64,000 nt of DNA, from contig OU015650.1 in the NCBI GenBank assembly GCA_907165275.2, positions 12,368,001 through 12,432,000 on the forward strand, written 5' to 3'. Below, in pieces: positions 53,179-63,934 of this stretch. The DNA comes from Zygaena filipendulae. Lineage: Eukaryota > Arthropoda > Insecta > Lepidoptera > Zygaenidae. The notes below the pieces were generated by a model. The model saw only the letters and a list, made by a program, of their open reading frames with translations, had not been told where the DNA came from and ran no database searches. The position numbers and the translations under genes were made by a program. The stretch's first letter is position 1. Each line of letters starts with the position of its first letter.

Positions 53179-54801
53179 TTTTTTATTTTTTATATTGATA
53201 AGTATGTACCTAAGTGTATTATATGTATAAAGGTTGAAGTCGTCAAGGTAAAGTTCCCTGCAATTTAATTCGCATGAACTTCAGGATTTCCTCGGGAACT
53301 TAGGAATAAAAAGTTCCTTATGGCCATGGACCAATGGCTTATATCCTAGTCCTAAACCAAAAGTAACTAATAACCAGACAAAATTTCGTTGTCATTACTA
53401 TATTACACAAACATCTACAGACACATTGGTTTAAAATTAAACTGCAAATGTGTAAATTTTATATTAAAACCTAGTTCCTTAGTAAAGATCTTATCCGGTA
53501 TAGACCGATATTCCTTTTTCTTGTTCACTATCGTCAATAATCGTAAATTTTATCGTTATCTCAAATCTGGACATTTCTCACAGTTTTATACAATAAAATA
53601 CGGTAACCAGGTAAAGGATAACCAGATAACAATTTCATTATACATAATATACTTGTGCTAATAATAATTTATTATTACAACACCTGAAAGAGGTCAGCTT
53701 TTAATTTAATAGCTATACTCGCATTTTATTTTTGAGAGAGATGTAAGAAATCCTTTTTGGAGGTTACGTTACGCTACGTTACATAAGAATATAACAATTT
53801 AAAGAGATTTGGATGTTATTTTACTCTGTACTAGTGTGTCTGTCCGTAAATATTAATTGCAATTGACCTTGACTCACACGTTATGACAATTAGTGTATAT
53901 TTTAACAAAACTAAAATGTGTAAGCCCCATGAAAACGTTAGAGTTTGGGCCGTGATTGTGATAATAGCGTACTGTAGCTAGGTATAAAATACTGTTGATA
54001 AGAATTAACATTATTCGCAGAAATATCAATATTTTCATTATAATGCAATATTTGTATCAATCACTGAAAATTTTAACATTTTTTTAATTAAATAAAAATT
54101 AACGTATGTTTGCTCTCGATGTGTTCAGCAAACATTGATATTTGATAGGTACGATTATGTTCGAAACTTTTTTTGGATTTTTCTGCGTAGGCACGCCCGT
54201 TGTCCATAGTAAATAAAGAGTTATTGCGAAAATTCCGAAATTAAAGTGTACCATCACTTTTTTAAATATTTTTTTAAATCGTGTTCTAATGTTTACCTTC
54301 TCTCTGGTAATTATAAAGTTGTGTCTTTGTTTCCAAATAAATGCTTTTTCTTAATTTCTTTCTTCTATTATTCAAGATCTATCGATCGGTTGTAATTAAA
54401 AATTTCATTCCGCCTATAATGGGCGATGCGTAGCATAATGGAATTAGTCGTATATATACTTAATCTTCAGACCGCATGCATTTATGGCTTCGGTGAGAAA
54501 CAGGTCAACAGTTTGGTTGGGTCAAAAGTGGATCACGTCAATGAATCTCACATAGACTATCAAAGCAAAACATTATCTTCTTCCTAATTACATAATCGAT
54601 AGGCTTATCGATTAAATGAATTATCGTTTTTATGTTTAATTTACAGCGAGAATCGGATAGATCCGTAGGAGGATCAATGTACGACTGAATAAATGCCCGA
54701 AGCCTCACTCGGCTGCAGCGAGGTTCCATTGCGGTCTAGGTGTATCTAGTTACAATCTTTGACAACTAAGTACACTACAGTACGAGTGTTAGATCTTTTT
54801 A
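53179..54801. other. Gene-free stretch
   Basis: A Helitron tail scrap may lie at 53250-53325 (tcctcgggaacttaggaata). A 90-codon frame at 53389-53661 is AT-driven (rich in I, Y, F, K, N) and unsupported. Confidence 0.4.
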
Positions 54802-55001
54802 TCCTACTAATATTATAAATGTGAAAGTGTGGATGTTTGGATGTTTGTTACTCAATCACGCCAGAACGGCAGAACGGATTTGGATGAAACTGGGCATGCA
54901 CGTTGTCAGGGGTACAGAGAAGGACCCCGGACAAAATTTAATCCCGGAATTCCCGCGGGAACTCCGAAATTACCGCGGGTGAAACCGCGGGGCATAGCTA
55001 G
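54802..55001 (+). mobile_element. Full-length main-family Helitron, reference copy
   Basis: Exactly A|TCCTACTAATATTATAAATG ... GGGGCATAGCTAG|T, 200 bp. The terminal stem CCGCGG-gtgaaa-CCGCGG lies about 10 bp before CTAG, as Helitron replication needs. The long open frame through it (54829-55305) also crosses the next unit and is fortuitous. Confidence 0.93.
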
Positions 55002-55160
55002 TACTTATATAAAAATGAATTGCTGTTCGTCTGTCACGCTAAAGCTCGAGAATGGCTGGACCGATTTGGCTAATTTTGATATTGAAATATTTGTGAACGG
55101 TAAGTTTCGGAGTTCCTGTGGGAATGCCGAAACACACGCGGGTGAAACCGCGGGGCACTA
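55002..55160 (+). mobile_element. Helitron-like element, aattgctgttcg subfamily
   Basis: tataaaaatgaattgctgtt head, gctcgagaatggctggaccg body and the shared tail cgggtgaaaccgcggggcac, ta. Directly abuts the previous unit. Confidence 0.8.
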
Positions 55161-56389
55161 CGGTTTTACCTTGCGTGTCACGTGCCAATTTCTATCAGTT
55201 TACTCCTGCCGCAAACTTACTTTTCTTAGATTATTTTGTGGAAACACCTTCTTCAGTATTATAAATATCAAGTGGCAAAGAATCTATTCTATAGTCATAA
55301 AATAAGCAACTGTGTTAACTTTAATGAATCATTTCCGGCTGTACTTCATCGTGGTAAAGAAACGGTTGAGAGGCTTCTATCAGTTTGTAGTACAAAGTTA
55401 ATTGATGTAAACAAAATTTTATATCATTCACAAAGGAAAAATTAATAAAATCATTAAGCGCAGTGCGTCTGTAGTATAATTTTATCTATAACGTAATAGA
55501 GCATTGATTTTACGTTCACAAGAGCGAACTAAAAAAGCGTTATTTTCAAACGCCTGCATTCACTATGAAAGCAATTTCATTTTACTTAAAGGAACATTTA
55601 TAAAAGACAAGTAATAGTGGATACAACCTGTTGAAGATGTATTTATGTATAGTTAGTTGATCATCCACAAAATAGATACAAATTTGGACGATTTAACTCT
55701 GGCAAACCGCCAAAACAGAAGGGAAACTAGCTGCAAAATGTGGGAGCACCTATCAGTGCGCTACTACTATAAACTTATTTTTGCCAAAATGGCAAAATTT
55801 ACGCAGAAAACGGCCATTTGGTTTAAATGTGGTTGCGAGAGATTTAGATACTGGTATTGAATATAGAATACTTTTCATTTTAAAACAAAGAGTACCTGAG
55901 TGAATTCTGAAATTTCGCGGAGGAAACTAGTAATCTATAATATGATAGGTATGTAATAGATATATAATAAACATTTAGGTAATAGTCCTCCAGGATCCAA
56001 ACTGACTAATATGCTTAGCACAATATCTTTTTGTACTCAGTTCAGCCGTTACAAAGCTGACACACACATTTTTAACATTAAATTCAAATTAAAAAAATTA
56101 GTATGCAGATAAAAGTTATGTATAATCATGTTATTTCCGTTTATTGCTGTGGTTTATTGGCATTGAATCTATTTAGTAGGTAATAGGTATATTATTTAAT
56201 AGCCATCGATATTGAAACTGTTAGATACAGCTGATTTGTATGTTTTGCGCGAGTTACGAGTGTCAAGGTCAGGATATGTTAAACATTATGTCATTAAGAT
56301 AATACAAATGAATCGCGGAGCCGCTTTATAGTCGGCGACCGGCGACGTATGATACTGTGGAGTGTGGGCGTATGAGTTCGTCTTTTCAA
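55161..56389. other. Gene-free stretch
   Basis: A worn Helitron tail is visible at 55895-55931 (gaaatttcgcggaggaaact, ag). Two frames at 55236-55445 and 55657-55860 have mixed composition without motifs. No gene is called. Confidence 0.4.
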
Positions 56390-56535
56390 GCGACTTCCAA
56401 AAAGAATATTCGTCTGCCTGCATGTTTTTCTTTTTTGTACATATTATATAATATGTTCACCGAAGACGGCTGAACCGATTTGGAAATCTCTTTATTGAAT
56501 GAAAGGGTGTATTCATATAATATGACTATTGTAAC
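56390..56535 (+). mobile_element. 5-prime scrap of the AACCGACTTCC composite element
   Basis: agcgacttccaaaaagaata, a T-rich tract, atgttcaccgaagacggctg and gaatgaaagggtgtattca match the first module of 40797-42090; the tandem units are missing. Confidence 0.65.
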
Positions 56536-56589
56536 TTGCAAAAATTACAAAAAAAACCAAATTTCAACTAAAACATATATAGATAAACA

Positions 56590-56668
56590 GCTCCCTTGGT
56601 TTAGTGGTTGGCGAATCTTACTGCGACGTCAGGTGTTTGCGGGTTCGATTCTCGCGTCAACGTAAACA
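56590..56668 (+). ncRNA. tRNA-like SINE head (not a clear tRNA gene)
   Basis: tggtttagtggttgg fits the pol III A box and gcgggttcgattctcgc forms a T arm with a B box. The spacing is tRNA-like, but the acceptor ends (gctccctt and tcaacgt) do not pair, and the sequence runs on into gtaaacatttttctgatgaa. Most likely the head of a tRNA-derived SINE. Confidence 0.6.
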
Positions 56669-56699
56669 TTTTTCTGATGAACTTTTGTACAGAACACTT

Positions 56700-57240
56700 T
56701 TAGCTCAATAATTAGTTATCTATGGTTACAGTTATACATCATGTTTTGAGTATAGATTATTGTAAATGCAAAAGTTTGCGTGCACATTTGTTACCACTCA
56801 ACTCCTGTCTGGACATATTATCAAACTCAATGAATTTTACTATTATAGGTATATTGTTAGTTTAACAATTATTTCATCATGAAAAAAAAATTGTTATCGC
56901 AGGATTACAAAGTTAATGCGGTTGAAATTAGGGGAAAAACCGGACAAAGTCTAAAAATTAACGAGTTTCTATGATTATTTTTGACTTTAATATCTTTACA
57001 ACGTTTACTTTACTGATCAAATATTTATCAATAAAAAATTGAGCCATCGCGATTCGCGGGACGTCTGGCAGATATGAGACATCAAAATTATTTTGAAGAA
57101 ATAACGAGCATCAATGTGGAAGGAAAGAAATATAGCAATCTATACCATAATAAAAGAGTAGAATCCGCGATTCTGTACATTGATTATTTATTTTTACCAA
57201 AAATTTGGAGGGCGATAAAGAAAGAGTAACCAACCACAAA
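56700..57240. other. Gene-free stretch with worn Helitron
   Basis: tattgtaaatgcaaaagttt at 56759 and gattacaaagttaatgcggt near 56904 look like the two ends of an old Helitron copy. Confidence 0.35.
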
Positions 57241-57454
57241 TAAATTTAATAAAAGTCTTTTCTGTCTGTCTGTCCACGATAATCTCCAAATCTACTGAAC
57301 TGCCTCGTTTTCACACGTAGATTAAGCTTAGCCTGGAGCATCATAATATAGGCTTTGTTTTATTTAAATCTGATGTCGGGACAAAAAGTTGTTACCTATG
57401 TATCTAATATACATATAAACGTTTCACGCGGGTGAAACCACGAGGCACAGCTAG
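57241..57454 (+). mobile_element. Helitron-like element, tctgtctgtctgtcc subfamily
   Basis: aataaaagtcttttctgtct head and a shared tail (cacgcgggtgaaaccacgag, gcacagCTAG|T). Confidence 0.8.
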
Positions 57455-57591
57455 TTAAAAATAATTATAATATTCAGTTTTTTTAAAGAAAAGGTTATTG
57501 TTTATTTGATATAAATTTATATTCATTTAATTTAAATGGAGACAGCTTAATTGTCTTCACTAGTGCCTTCAGTCGCAGAGTCACTGGGGCA

Positions 57592-57750
57592 TGGCGACGC
57601 GTCGCCACACCATATTACATATACATCCTATCACATAGCTTGGCAATGCAATGCAATGCCGCAAGGCATGAAGTTCGCCATTTGTACTTACTTTGCAATA
57701 AAGAATACATAAATAAATAAATAAATGCATGCTGTGGCGACGCGTCGCCA
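57592..57750 (+). mobile_element. Truncated retroelement with 16-bp target duplication
   Basis: TGGCGACGCGTCGCCA occurs at 57592-57607 and 57735-57750, as direct repeats that are also self-palindromic. Between them is aatgccgcaaggcatgaagt ... gcaataaagaatacataaat ending in (AAAT)n. This is the layout of a 5-prime truncated LINE or SINE insertion by target-primed reverse transcription. Confidence 0.7.
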
Positions 57751-57959
57751 TTTCAAGAGCCGGTCTGTCCGAATTAGATGTTTCAAATCAAAAACCTTTG
57801 AACTTTGATCTTTATTCCCCGAACCTTGTAAGAACTGAGAACGAATTCACTCTTCGTTTGGTCTCTAACTCTCCAATTTTAGCAAAAATATACGACGCAT
57901 CGCGCGGCCGCCTAACAAAATCATACCTAGTCGACGTACCTCTGAGATTTACACGGTAA
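57729..57959 (+). CDS. Possible exon or coding remnant, unidentified
   Basis: A 76-codon frame. The part after the retroelement duplication (from about 57751) has a balanced, protein-like composition, including FDLYSPNLVRTENEFTLRL and AKIYDASRGRLTKSY, unlike the AT-driven frames elsewhere. A splice-donor-like CACG|GTAAAT sits at 57954-57963, just where the frame ends in TAA. I do not recognise the protein. It may be an exon, an old retrogene scrap or chance. Confidence 0.25.
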   Translation: MLWRRVAISRAGLSELDVSNQKPLNFDLYSPNLVRTENEFTLRLVSNSPILAKIYDASRGRLTKSYLVDVPLRFTR

Positions 57960-58004
57960 ATATTTGACGGATTCAATGTAAACATTCTTCGCTGTCATGA
58001 AGTC

Positions 58005-58075
58005 GGCGGTCGGCACGCCGCCGCCCCGCCGCGCGCCGCGACGGCACGCTTCACGGGCAAACAATTGCGTGAACG
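58005..58075. promoter_or_regulatory. GC-rich CpG patch, candidate promoter or 5-prime UTR
   Basis: About 70 bp made largely of CG dinucleotides (cggcacgccgccgccccgcc, gcgcgccgcgacgg), the strongest GC departure in the window. It lies 50 bp after the candidate exon above. No TATA box was identified. In moths such patches are often first exons or promoters, but structure alone cannot prove it. Confidence 0.3.
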
Positions 58076-58170
58076 TGTCTGATAAGTACGAAAAATTGTT
58101 TCATTTTAATTATTTCGTCCTAGAAAACTTTAAATTGTATTTACCATATTAAAACATCTTTTCTTCTTTA

Positions 58171-58325
58171 AACCTATAAAGAGGAAAGGATAAAGGAAAG
58201 AGGAAGTTGGTTTATTTGTTTGCGGAGGGGTAATCTCTGGAACTACTGAAGCGAAATAAGGAATATTTAAATAATACGAAACCGCAGTATTCCTGCGACA
58301 CTCCAGACAAGCGAACAGAGGGGCT
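58171..58325 (+). mobile_element. Helitron 5-prime part, aaagaggaaagg subfamily
   Basis: tataaagaggaaaggataaa, ggtaatctctggaactactg and a lost tail (cctgcgacactcc). Confidence 0.65.
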
Positions 58326-58568
58326 ATTATATATTATGTTACTTTGTTTCTAGAATTTCTCTTTCAATAAAAAACATGGCAGTTTTGTGATTCCAATACC
58401 TATACACGTTTTGACACCTACAATATCTAGCAATCACCCAAAATAAACATTCATCAAAAATTTAAGCTGTCGAAACATGATCACAAAATCGCTATTTTTC
58501 TGATTGAAACTGAAATATGATAGCAACAAAAGTTACATAATTGCCCTGCAGACTTTAACTCCCTACAA

Positions 58569-59028
58569 CTATTTTTGAATCGCTCGAATATCATTCACAT
58601 GTGAAATTCAATTCACTGAATTCCATTTTGTCATATTTTTGAATCAATCGAATACGGTGTTGCTGTTTTCTGAAACTCCTTTAGATTTGTTTCATTTGAA
58701 GCAGAATATTAAAAAACCGGAAGGTAACTTTCATAGTATTTCATAAAATGGTAGGTACTTAATCGGACTCTCAGAAGAATAACTCTTCTGAGATCGGACT
58801 GAAAACGAAACGTTCTTGATGTTGTCAAACTATCAATCATGTCAAATTAAGAAAATGACATTATGCCACTAAACGTCAAACTTTCGATCGATGAATCCAA
58901 ATAAGAGTGGTCCGACCCACTCGTTGCAGAATTCACGTGCAATGAAATTTCAAAAATACAATTTGACGCATTCGCATGAGAATCTTGCATAGCAATTGAA
59001 TAGCAATTCGAGCGATTCAAAAATCGAT
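58569..59028. mobile_element. gaatcgctcgaatt MITE, expanded copy
   Basis: Left arm atttttgaatcgctcgaata, right arm gcaattcgagcgattcaaaa, atcgat. A second internal atttttgaatcaatcgaata at 58627 suggests a partial second copy inside. The 107-codon minus-strand frame at 58847-59170 crosses it and is unsupported. Confidence 0.6.
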
Positions 59029-59309
59029 CTCCAGCTCGTTTGCATACGGGCGGTGTGTGTGCACTGTGCATGTGTCTTAGGTGAACTTTGAATTCGAAAT
59101 TGAAGTTCATACTGTCCAACACATACGCGACAGTAACGGCCGTGGTTATATACTCTTTGGTGACAGCCATACACCGTTATTAGTTACCTCTAGGCTTGCC
59201 ACTAAGTAGTGGGGAGGCACGAATTTAGCGGGGCGTAGAAAGTGTGGTGCCTAGTAACAGATTGGCCACAACGCTGATTTTATTTATTATAATTAGAGTC
59301 AATATACTT

Positions 59310-59405
59310 TCAGTAGTTTTTGAGTTTATCGCGAACTGATAGACAAACGCAGATAGACAAACAGACCAGAGCAAACGCGCCGGAGGACTTTGTTTTAATA
59401 CTAGT
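59310..59405 (-). mobile_element. Helitron 5-prime part, cgcgtctgtctg subfamily, minus strand
   Basis: cagtagtttttgagtttatc, gcgaactgatagacaaacgc and gcgccggaggactttgtttt; no tail. Confidence 0.7.
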
Positions 59406-59589
59406 GATACAATTAAACCTCTAAACTATAACACAAAAAAACGCATAGTTAATCTTAGCAATATATCTTATCTAGCTATCACTTCCTTATCGCGATTCGC
59501 AGCGATCGAGACAAGTGCAGTTTTGTGGTTGCCACTAAATGAGTATTAAATTTCACACAGTCTCTCGGATCAACCGTTATACTTATACC

Positions 59590-60004
59590 CAAAGACATTA
59601 TAAGAGAATAGACGAATAATACAAACTTTTACTATACAATCCACGTCAACCAATTTTTGCGGGGGAATGATCAAAATAAAAAATTTTAACAAAAAAATTA
59701 AAACCGACTTCTAAAAACACAAAACTAAAAATCTAAAAATATAAAGCTAAAAATAACAACATACCGATTTAATCCAAAAGACAAAAACACACGTAATATT
59801 ATTATTGGTTTGTGCTACCACTAATCGGTTTCACCATAAAGTACATTTCAAATAGGCAATCACATCGTTTTCCGTCAAGTGGTATCTATAGACAATAGTC
59901 TCTGCTAGCCAACGGCATTTTGTTAGCATGAGATCATTTGACCGCTGCGTGGTTCAAGGGAAAAATTCGCGACCGAGGGTATTGTCAATCTATTCTATTC
60001 TTTG
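59590..60004. mobile_element. CAAAGAYATT element (copy 2) hit by another element
   Basis: The reverse of 39623-39933. In its middle, about 36 bp have been replaced by a solo arm of the AACCGACTTCC palindrome (59681-59835). Ends aaagacattataagagaata and tctattctattctttg. Confidence 0.7.
59681..59835 (+). mobile_element. Solo palindrome arm of the AACCGACTTCC family
   Basis: ttttaacaaaaaaattaaaa, ccgacttctaaaaacac through tttgtgctaccactaatcgg equals one arm of 41683-42090. The mirror arm is absent. Confidence 0.8.
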
Positions 60005-60590
60005 CTTATACCTATACCATTTAAACAAACTGTTTCTAATCCTAGAAGTGATAAGACTTGAATAGGCTTTAATATTCCACATACGAAGTGACACCTCGTA
60101 GCCTAGATTTGCGAAGGTCTATCAGTTATCTTGAGTGTTGTCTGTAGACCTGTTTTGAATTATTAGGATTAAGTGGTGAAGTTGATTAAATATTTATGTA
60201 TCATTCGTCTGGTTTATTGTAATTTCTCTATGCGCCTTGTGCACTGACATTTTAGTCCTCTTACACGCGATCGAACGTGCTTATCCATTGTCAACGATCT
60301 GTAAGTATTAAAATTTATAACTAACGTTAGATACTTCTATAATTTTACCACAATTTCCACAATTTTAGGAATGGGCATGAAGACTATATATTAATTTTCA
60401 GTTCGCCTTGTAGATTAATAAAAAATACTGGACGTGTTTTTCCTTTTTTTACGCAATCAAAAAACAGTGCAATTCAAATGTAATCTAAAAGCTTATTATG
60501 TCGTGCGGACAAGAGGCACCGCGCAAAGGCAAGCCCAAAAACACGGAAATTAGGGCGTGGAAATAAAATAAAAATTGGTCATTGGCAATC
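60005..60590. other. Gene-free stretch
   Basis: No gene or repeat edge found. Confidence 0.4.
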
Positions 60591-60691
60591 AACCCGGTGC
60601 TTGGGTTTAAACCCGATTTAAACCTGAGCGTTTACGGACGTTTGTCGGGTTTTAACCCAAGCACCGGGTTTAAGCCGGGTCGATTGCCAAT
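60591..60691. mobile_element. 101-bp palindromic MITE, attggcaatc ends
   Basis: attggcaatcaacccggtgc, ttgggttt on the left mirrors aacccaagcaccgggttt ... cgattgccaat on the right, with a 10-bp extra aagccgggtc on one side. The loop holds gtttacggacg. Confidence 0.75.
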
Positions 60692-61384
60692 CTATAGTTA
60701 CAGTATTATGAGTACAGTCGTTGAAACTTATTGCAATACTGATAAAGTTCAATTCAACAACTGACGAAAGTGTTTGCATATAATATTTTTGATGCTAACT
60801 GCACATGTGCGAGAATTGTACGTAACTACAGAGATGCTTTGTTTACTTTTAAAATTTACGAGTAGATTACCATAGATTACCTACATTAAGAACGGCCAGA
60901 TTTCAACAGCAACAATTGTGCAAAAAAATTTTTTTTGGAGGTTAGTTTTTAATTCTTTTTTTCGCATACCTACCTATTCAACCATAACGTTCAAGCAAAA
61001 ATTCATGCTCAACGCCACGATCACAGTTTGTAGAGAAAGTACCTATGATGGGTTCGCCGCTCTTAAGTAACAGCAGTACTCGCTGGTACAGGCATCATTT
61101 AATCTACATCAATCCAACTGTCTTCCGGTCAGTTTACCGGAAATGAATAATAAACATGTTGTTTCAGTACAATTTAGTTATTGCTTGTACCTAGACGGAT
61201 AGTTACAGTACCCACCTACCAGATTAAATTCGTACACTGGTTTATTGTAGCATGTTCAAGTAGAAGATTTAGTTTAAGATATAAAGGATATTTTAAATTA
61301 TTCATGATGGGTATAATAAGCTTAAAATAATAATTAAGCTTCTTAAAATAATAATTTTATGAACAGAATTACTTACCTAGACAT
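60692..61384. other. Gene-free stretch
   Basis: cttaaaataataattaagct / tcttaaaataataatttta form a short direct repeat at 61320-61360. No gene. Confidence 0.4.
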
Positions 61385-61690
61385 GTAGCGGCGTGTCCAG
61401 CCAAGTTCAAAGAAAAAAAGTACTGGTAACGCAACAGCCGTTTAGACACGCAGCAGCGTGCCCAGTCAAGTTCAAAGAACTGGTGACGCAGCGGCCGTGT
61501 GTAAAATTAAACGAACTATTTAGAACTACTTTTGACCCCTTCACAACTCAAAACCTATTTAATCTATTTTTGAATTTTGAATTTCACCCATTAAATTTGG
61601 CACTTTTATTAAAGCCTTCTCAGCTTATCTAAAATCCTAAATTTCATAAATGTAGCTTATGCAGTTATTGATATATCGACGTTTAAAAAC
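61385..61690 (+). repeat. Tandem ~60-bp unit followed by a possible dispersed repeat
   Basis: gtgtccagccaagttcaaag... actggtaacgcaacagccgt is repeated as gtgcccagtcaagttcaaag... actggtgacgcagcggccgt (61395 and 61467). The frame remains open through both units and on to 61632, but the downstream sequence (cacaactcaaaacctattta, gtagcttatgcagttattg) resembles a common moth repeat from memory rather than a gene. Confidence 0.5.
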
Positions 61691-62205
61691 CGGCATTTTT
61701 GTGACTGACTGACTTATATTTGGACTCAAGGTAGACTATTATAGGTGTATATAAAGGAAAAAATCGGAAACTGAGTTATCTTTGGCTAATAAAATTATTT
61801 TCTTTGTATTATAAGCAAATTAGTGTTTTTATATTGTAATGATGAACAAATCTTACCCTCTTTGTTGCTGTGTCTTGGTTTGCTGGTAAAAACTAGCCAA
61901 TATATAAAATATTTTCTAGTAATAATAGTTAAGTAGTAAATACTATAATACTTTTTAGACAAATATAACATTTAATGTGAATACTAGCCTATTTGTATGC
62001 TCCTTTACATAAATTTCAGAATTATATCTGTACAGAAATTGGCACCTATCTACAACGTGTTAATGAATTGACTGAAAACTAGAAAATAGTTTGCTCAGAA
62101 TCTACTTCCGAATCAATCGCACCATGTTGTAAATTTTAATATAGGTTATATTTTTTCATATTTATCAGTCCATGTCTAAATTATTTATAATACCATATTT
62201 GGCGC
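61691..62205. other. Gene-free stretch
   Basis: AT-rich; nothing recognised. Confidence 0.4.
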
Positions 62206-62425
62206 GTACGCCGCTTGTAGCAAAAAAAAAAACCATTCGGCCACAAGTAGGTGCGGGTCTAGCGCTTGAAATTTTATAGATAGGTCACCTCCAAACTAAT
62301 GTTGAATAACTTTTAAACTATTAATTTTTTCGTGATTATTTATATTTTAATCATATTATTGTTTATATTTTTAAATGAGGTGTATCAGGTTTGCTCAATC
62401 TCAATTCTTTTGCCGGCGAAGTCGA
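62206..62425 (-). repeat. Unnamed dispersed repeat (copy 2)
   Basis: The reverse of 37632-37870: aggtgcgggtctagcgct, aggtcacctccaaact, gaataacttttaaactatt, gaggtgtatcaggttt, cttttgccggcg. Confidence 0.6.
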
Positions 62426-63207
62426 CAACCAAACATTATATGCTTAATACTGAACTTGGCTTTCACTTTCACATTTATGTTTTTGATGGGATTAAGTATA
62501 GGTACCTACACGTCAATACTTAATAATGTTTATACGTAATATTTTGTATTTTATTATAAAACTATACAACATATACGAAATTTAAAATTTTATGCGAATA
62601 TTAGGCATCTTATTAGGTACCTACCATCAACATTGTTGTCCTGAATAAACGACAATAGAAATAAAATAAAAAATAAAACATTACCTGCCATTAACATGGC
62701 CCATGCTCGAAAAACGGTTCAAGAAAACCTACTCTAGTCTCCATTACCTATATTCATTAAACCTCAGACGAAATTCTGAGCATTAAACATAATATGTATA
62801 CATAACTAATTTGAAATATTATTGACGTGCAATACACTATACATACCTACCTACAATAATTATAAAAATCAGTATTATGTCTATCCAGATCGATTAAAAA
62901 CAGCACAATACCAAAATCTTACTAACAGCTGAATGTTGTAAATGCGGAACGGAAACCAATCATAATTTTGTCTAAAAATAACTCGCTAGTTATGTTAAGT
63001 TACGACTAACGACGATGTCTTTGTTTACTCGATTTATAAACGTTTACAATTATTACTCGAACACTATCGGCTAGTATGATAAATACGGTCATTAAATACT
63101 TGCTTTAAATCAATTTTATAGCATCTTTGTTGAATTAAATTAAATTACTAAAACAGTTTTATGTACGTCAGTTTATAGACCTTGTTTTTTCTTTTTTTAA
63201 ACTTATA
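62426..63207. other. Gene-free stretch
   Basis: AT-rich; an AAATA tract at 62658-62680. No gene. Confidence 0.4.
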
Positions 63208-63376
63208 CTAGCTGTCCCCCGCGGTTTCACCCACGGTAATTTCAGAGTTTCCGCGGGAATACCAGGATAATATAAAGATATAAACCTTCCTCGTGAATCA
63301 CTCTATCTATTAGTGAAAACCACATGAAAATTCGTAGCATACATACATAGGGACAGACAGCGGGAAGCGACTTTTA
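63208..63376 (-). mobile_element. Helitron-like element, cgcgtctgtctg-type, minus strand
   Basis: CTAGCTGTCCCCCGCGG tail, gaatcactctatctattagt body shared with 52920-53178 (and gaaaaccacatgaaaatt), worn head gacagacagcgggaagcgac. Confidence 0.78.
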
Positions 63377-63483
63377 ATAGGTAAGTACTATGTAGTGGAT
63401 ATATGCAGACAAAGGCAAACTAATATGAAACGGATAATTTCTGAACTTTTACTTTGAAATGTAACTGTAATTATATAATATTA

Positions 63484-63713
63484 CTAGCTGTCCCCCGCGA
63501 TTTCATCCGCGGTAATTTCGGAGTTCCCGCGGTGGTTGCGGGAAAAAAGTACTCTATGTCCTTCAGTTCCCGAGGGAATTCCGGGATAAAAACTATCCTA
63601 TCTTTTAAGTTGGACCATATTATAAATGGTTGCAAAATTTTATCAAAATCCGTTCAGTAGTTTCGGAGTTCATCGCGGACAAACAACGTGACACGTGATT
63701 TATTTATATTAGA
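63484..63713 (-). mobile_element. Helitron-like element, cacgtgtcacgttg subfamily, minus strand
   Basis: CTAGCTGTCCCCCGCG to the reverse complement of TCTAATATAAATAAATCACG. Same doubled tail as 38074-38303 and 34593-34850, so the doubling is ancestral to this subfamily. Confidence 0.87.
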
Positions 63714-63934
63714 TTATGTTGAACATGGACTAAAATGGGCTCAGCTGCTCTTTTTCATATGAATGCATGTCGTTTTGTAAATCGCCCCTCTTAGTATTTG
63801 AATATATTTTCATAATATTACTGTCAGGATCAAAACAGGTCAAGTTCGCTCAAACTGTGTAAATGAATACACTACTGCAACAGAACAAAATAATATTAAG
63901 TACTTATATTGTACTTATCCTTACGTATTATAAT

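Noticed and set aside
54829..55305. 158-codon open frame
   Set aside because: It starts in a full-length Helitron, crosses a second Helitron and ends in unique DNA. Its peptide mirrors the repeat tails (RVKPRG-type runs seen in other copies).
56590..56668. Possible functional tRNA gene
   Set aside because: A and B boxes and a T arm are present, but the acceptor ends do not pair and the sequence continues as a SINE-like body.
58847..59170. 107-codon minus-strand frame
   Set aside because: It covers the right part of a MITE and AT-rich flank and overlaps another frame; no motif.
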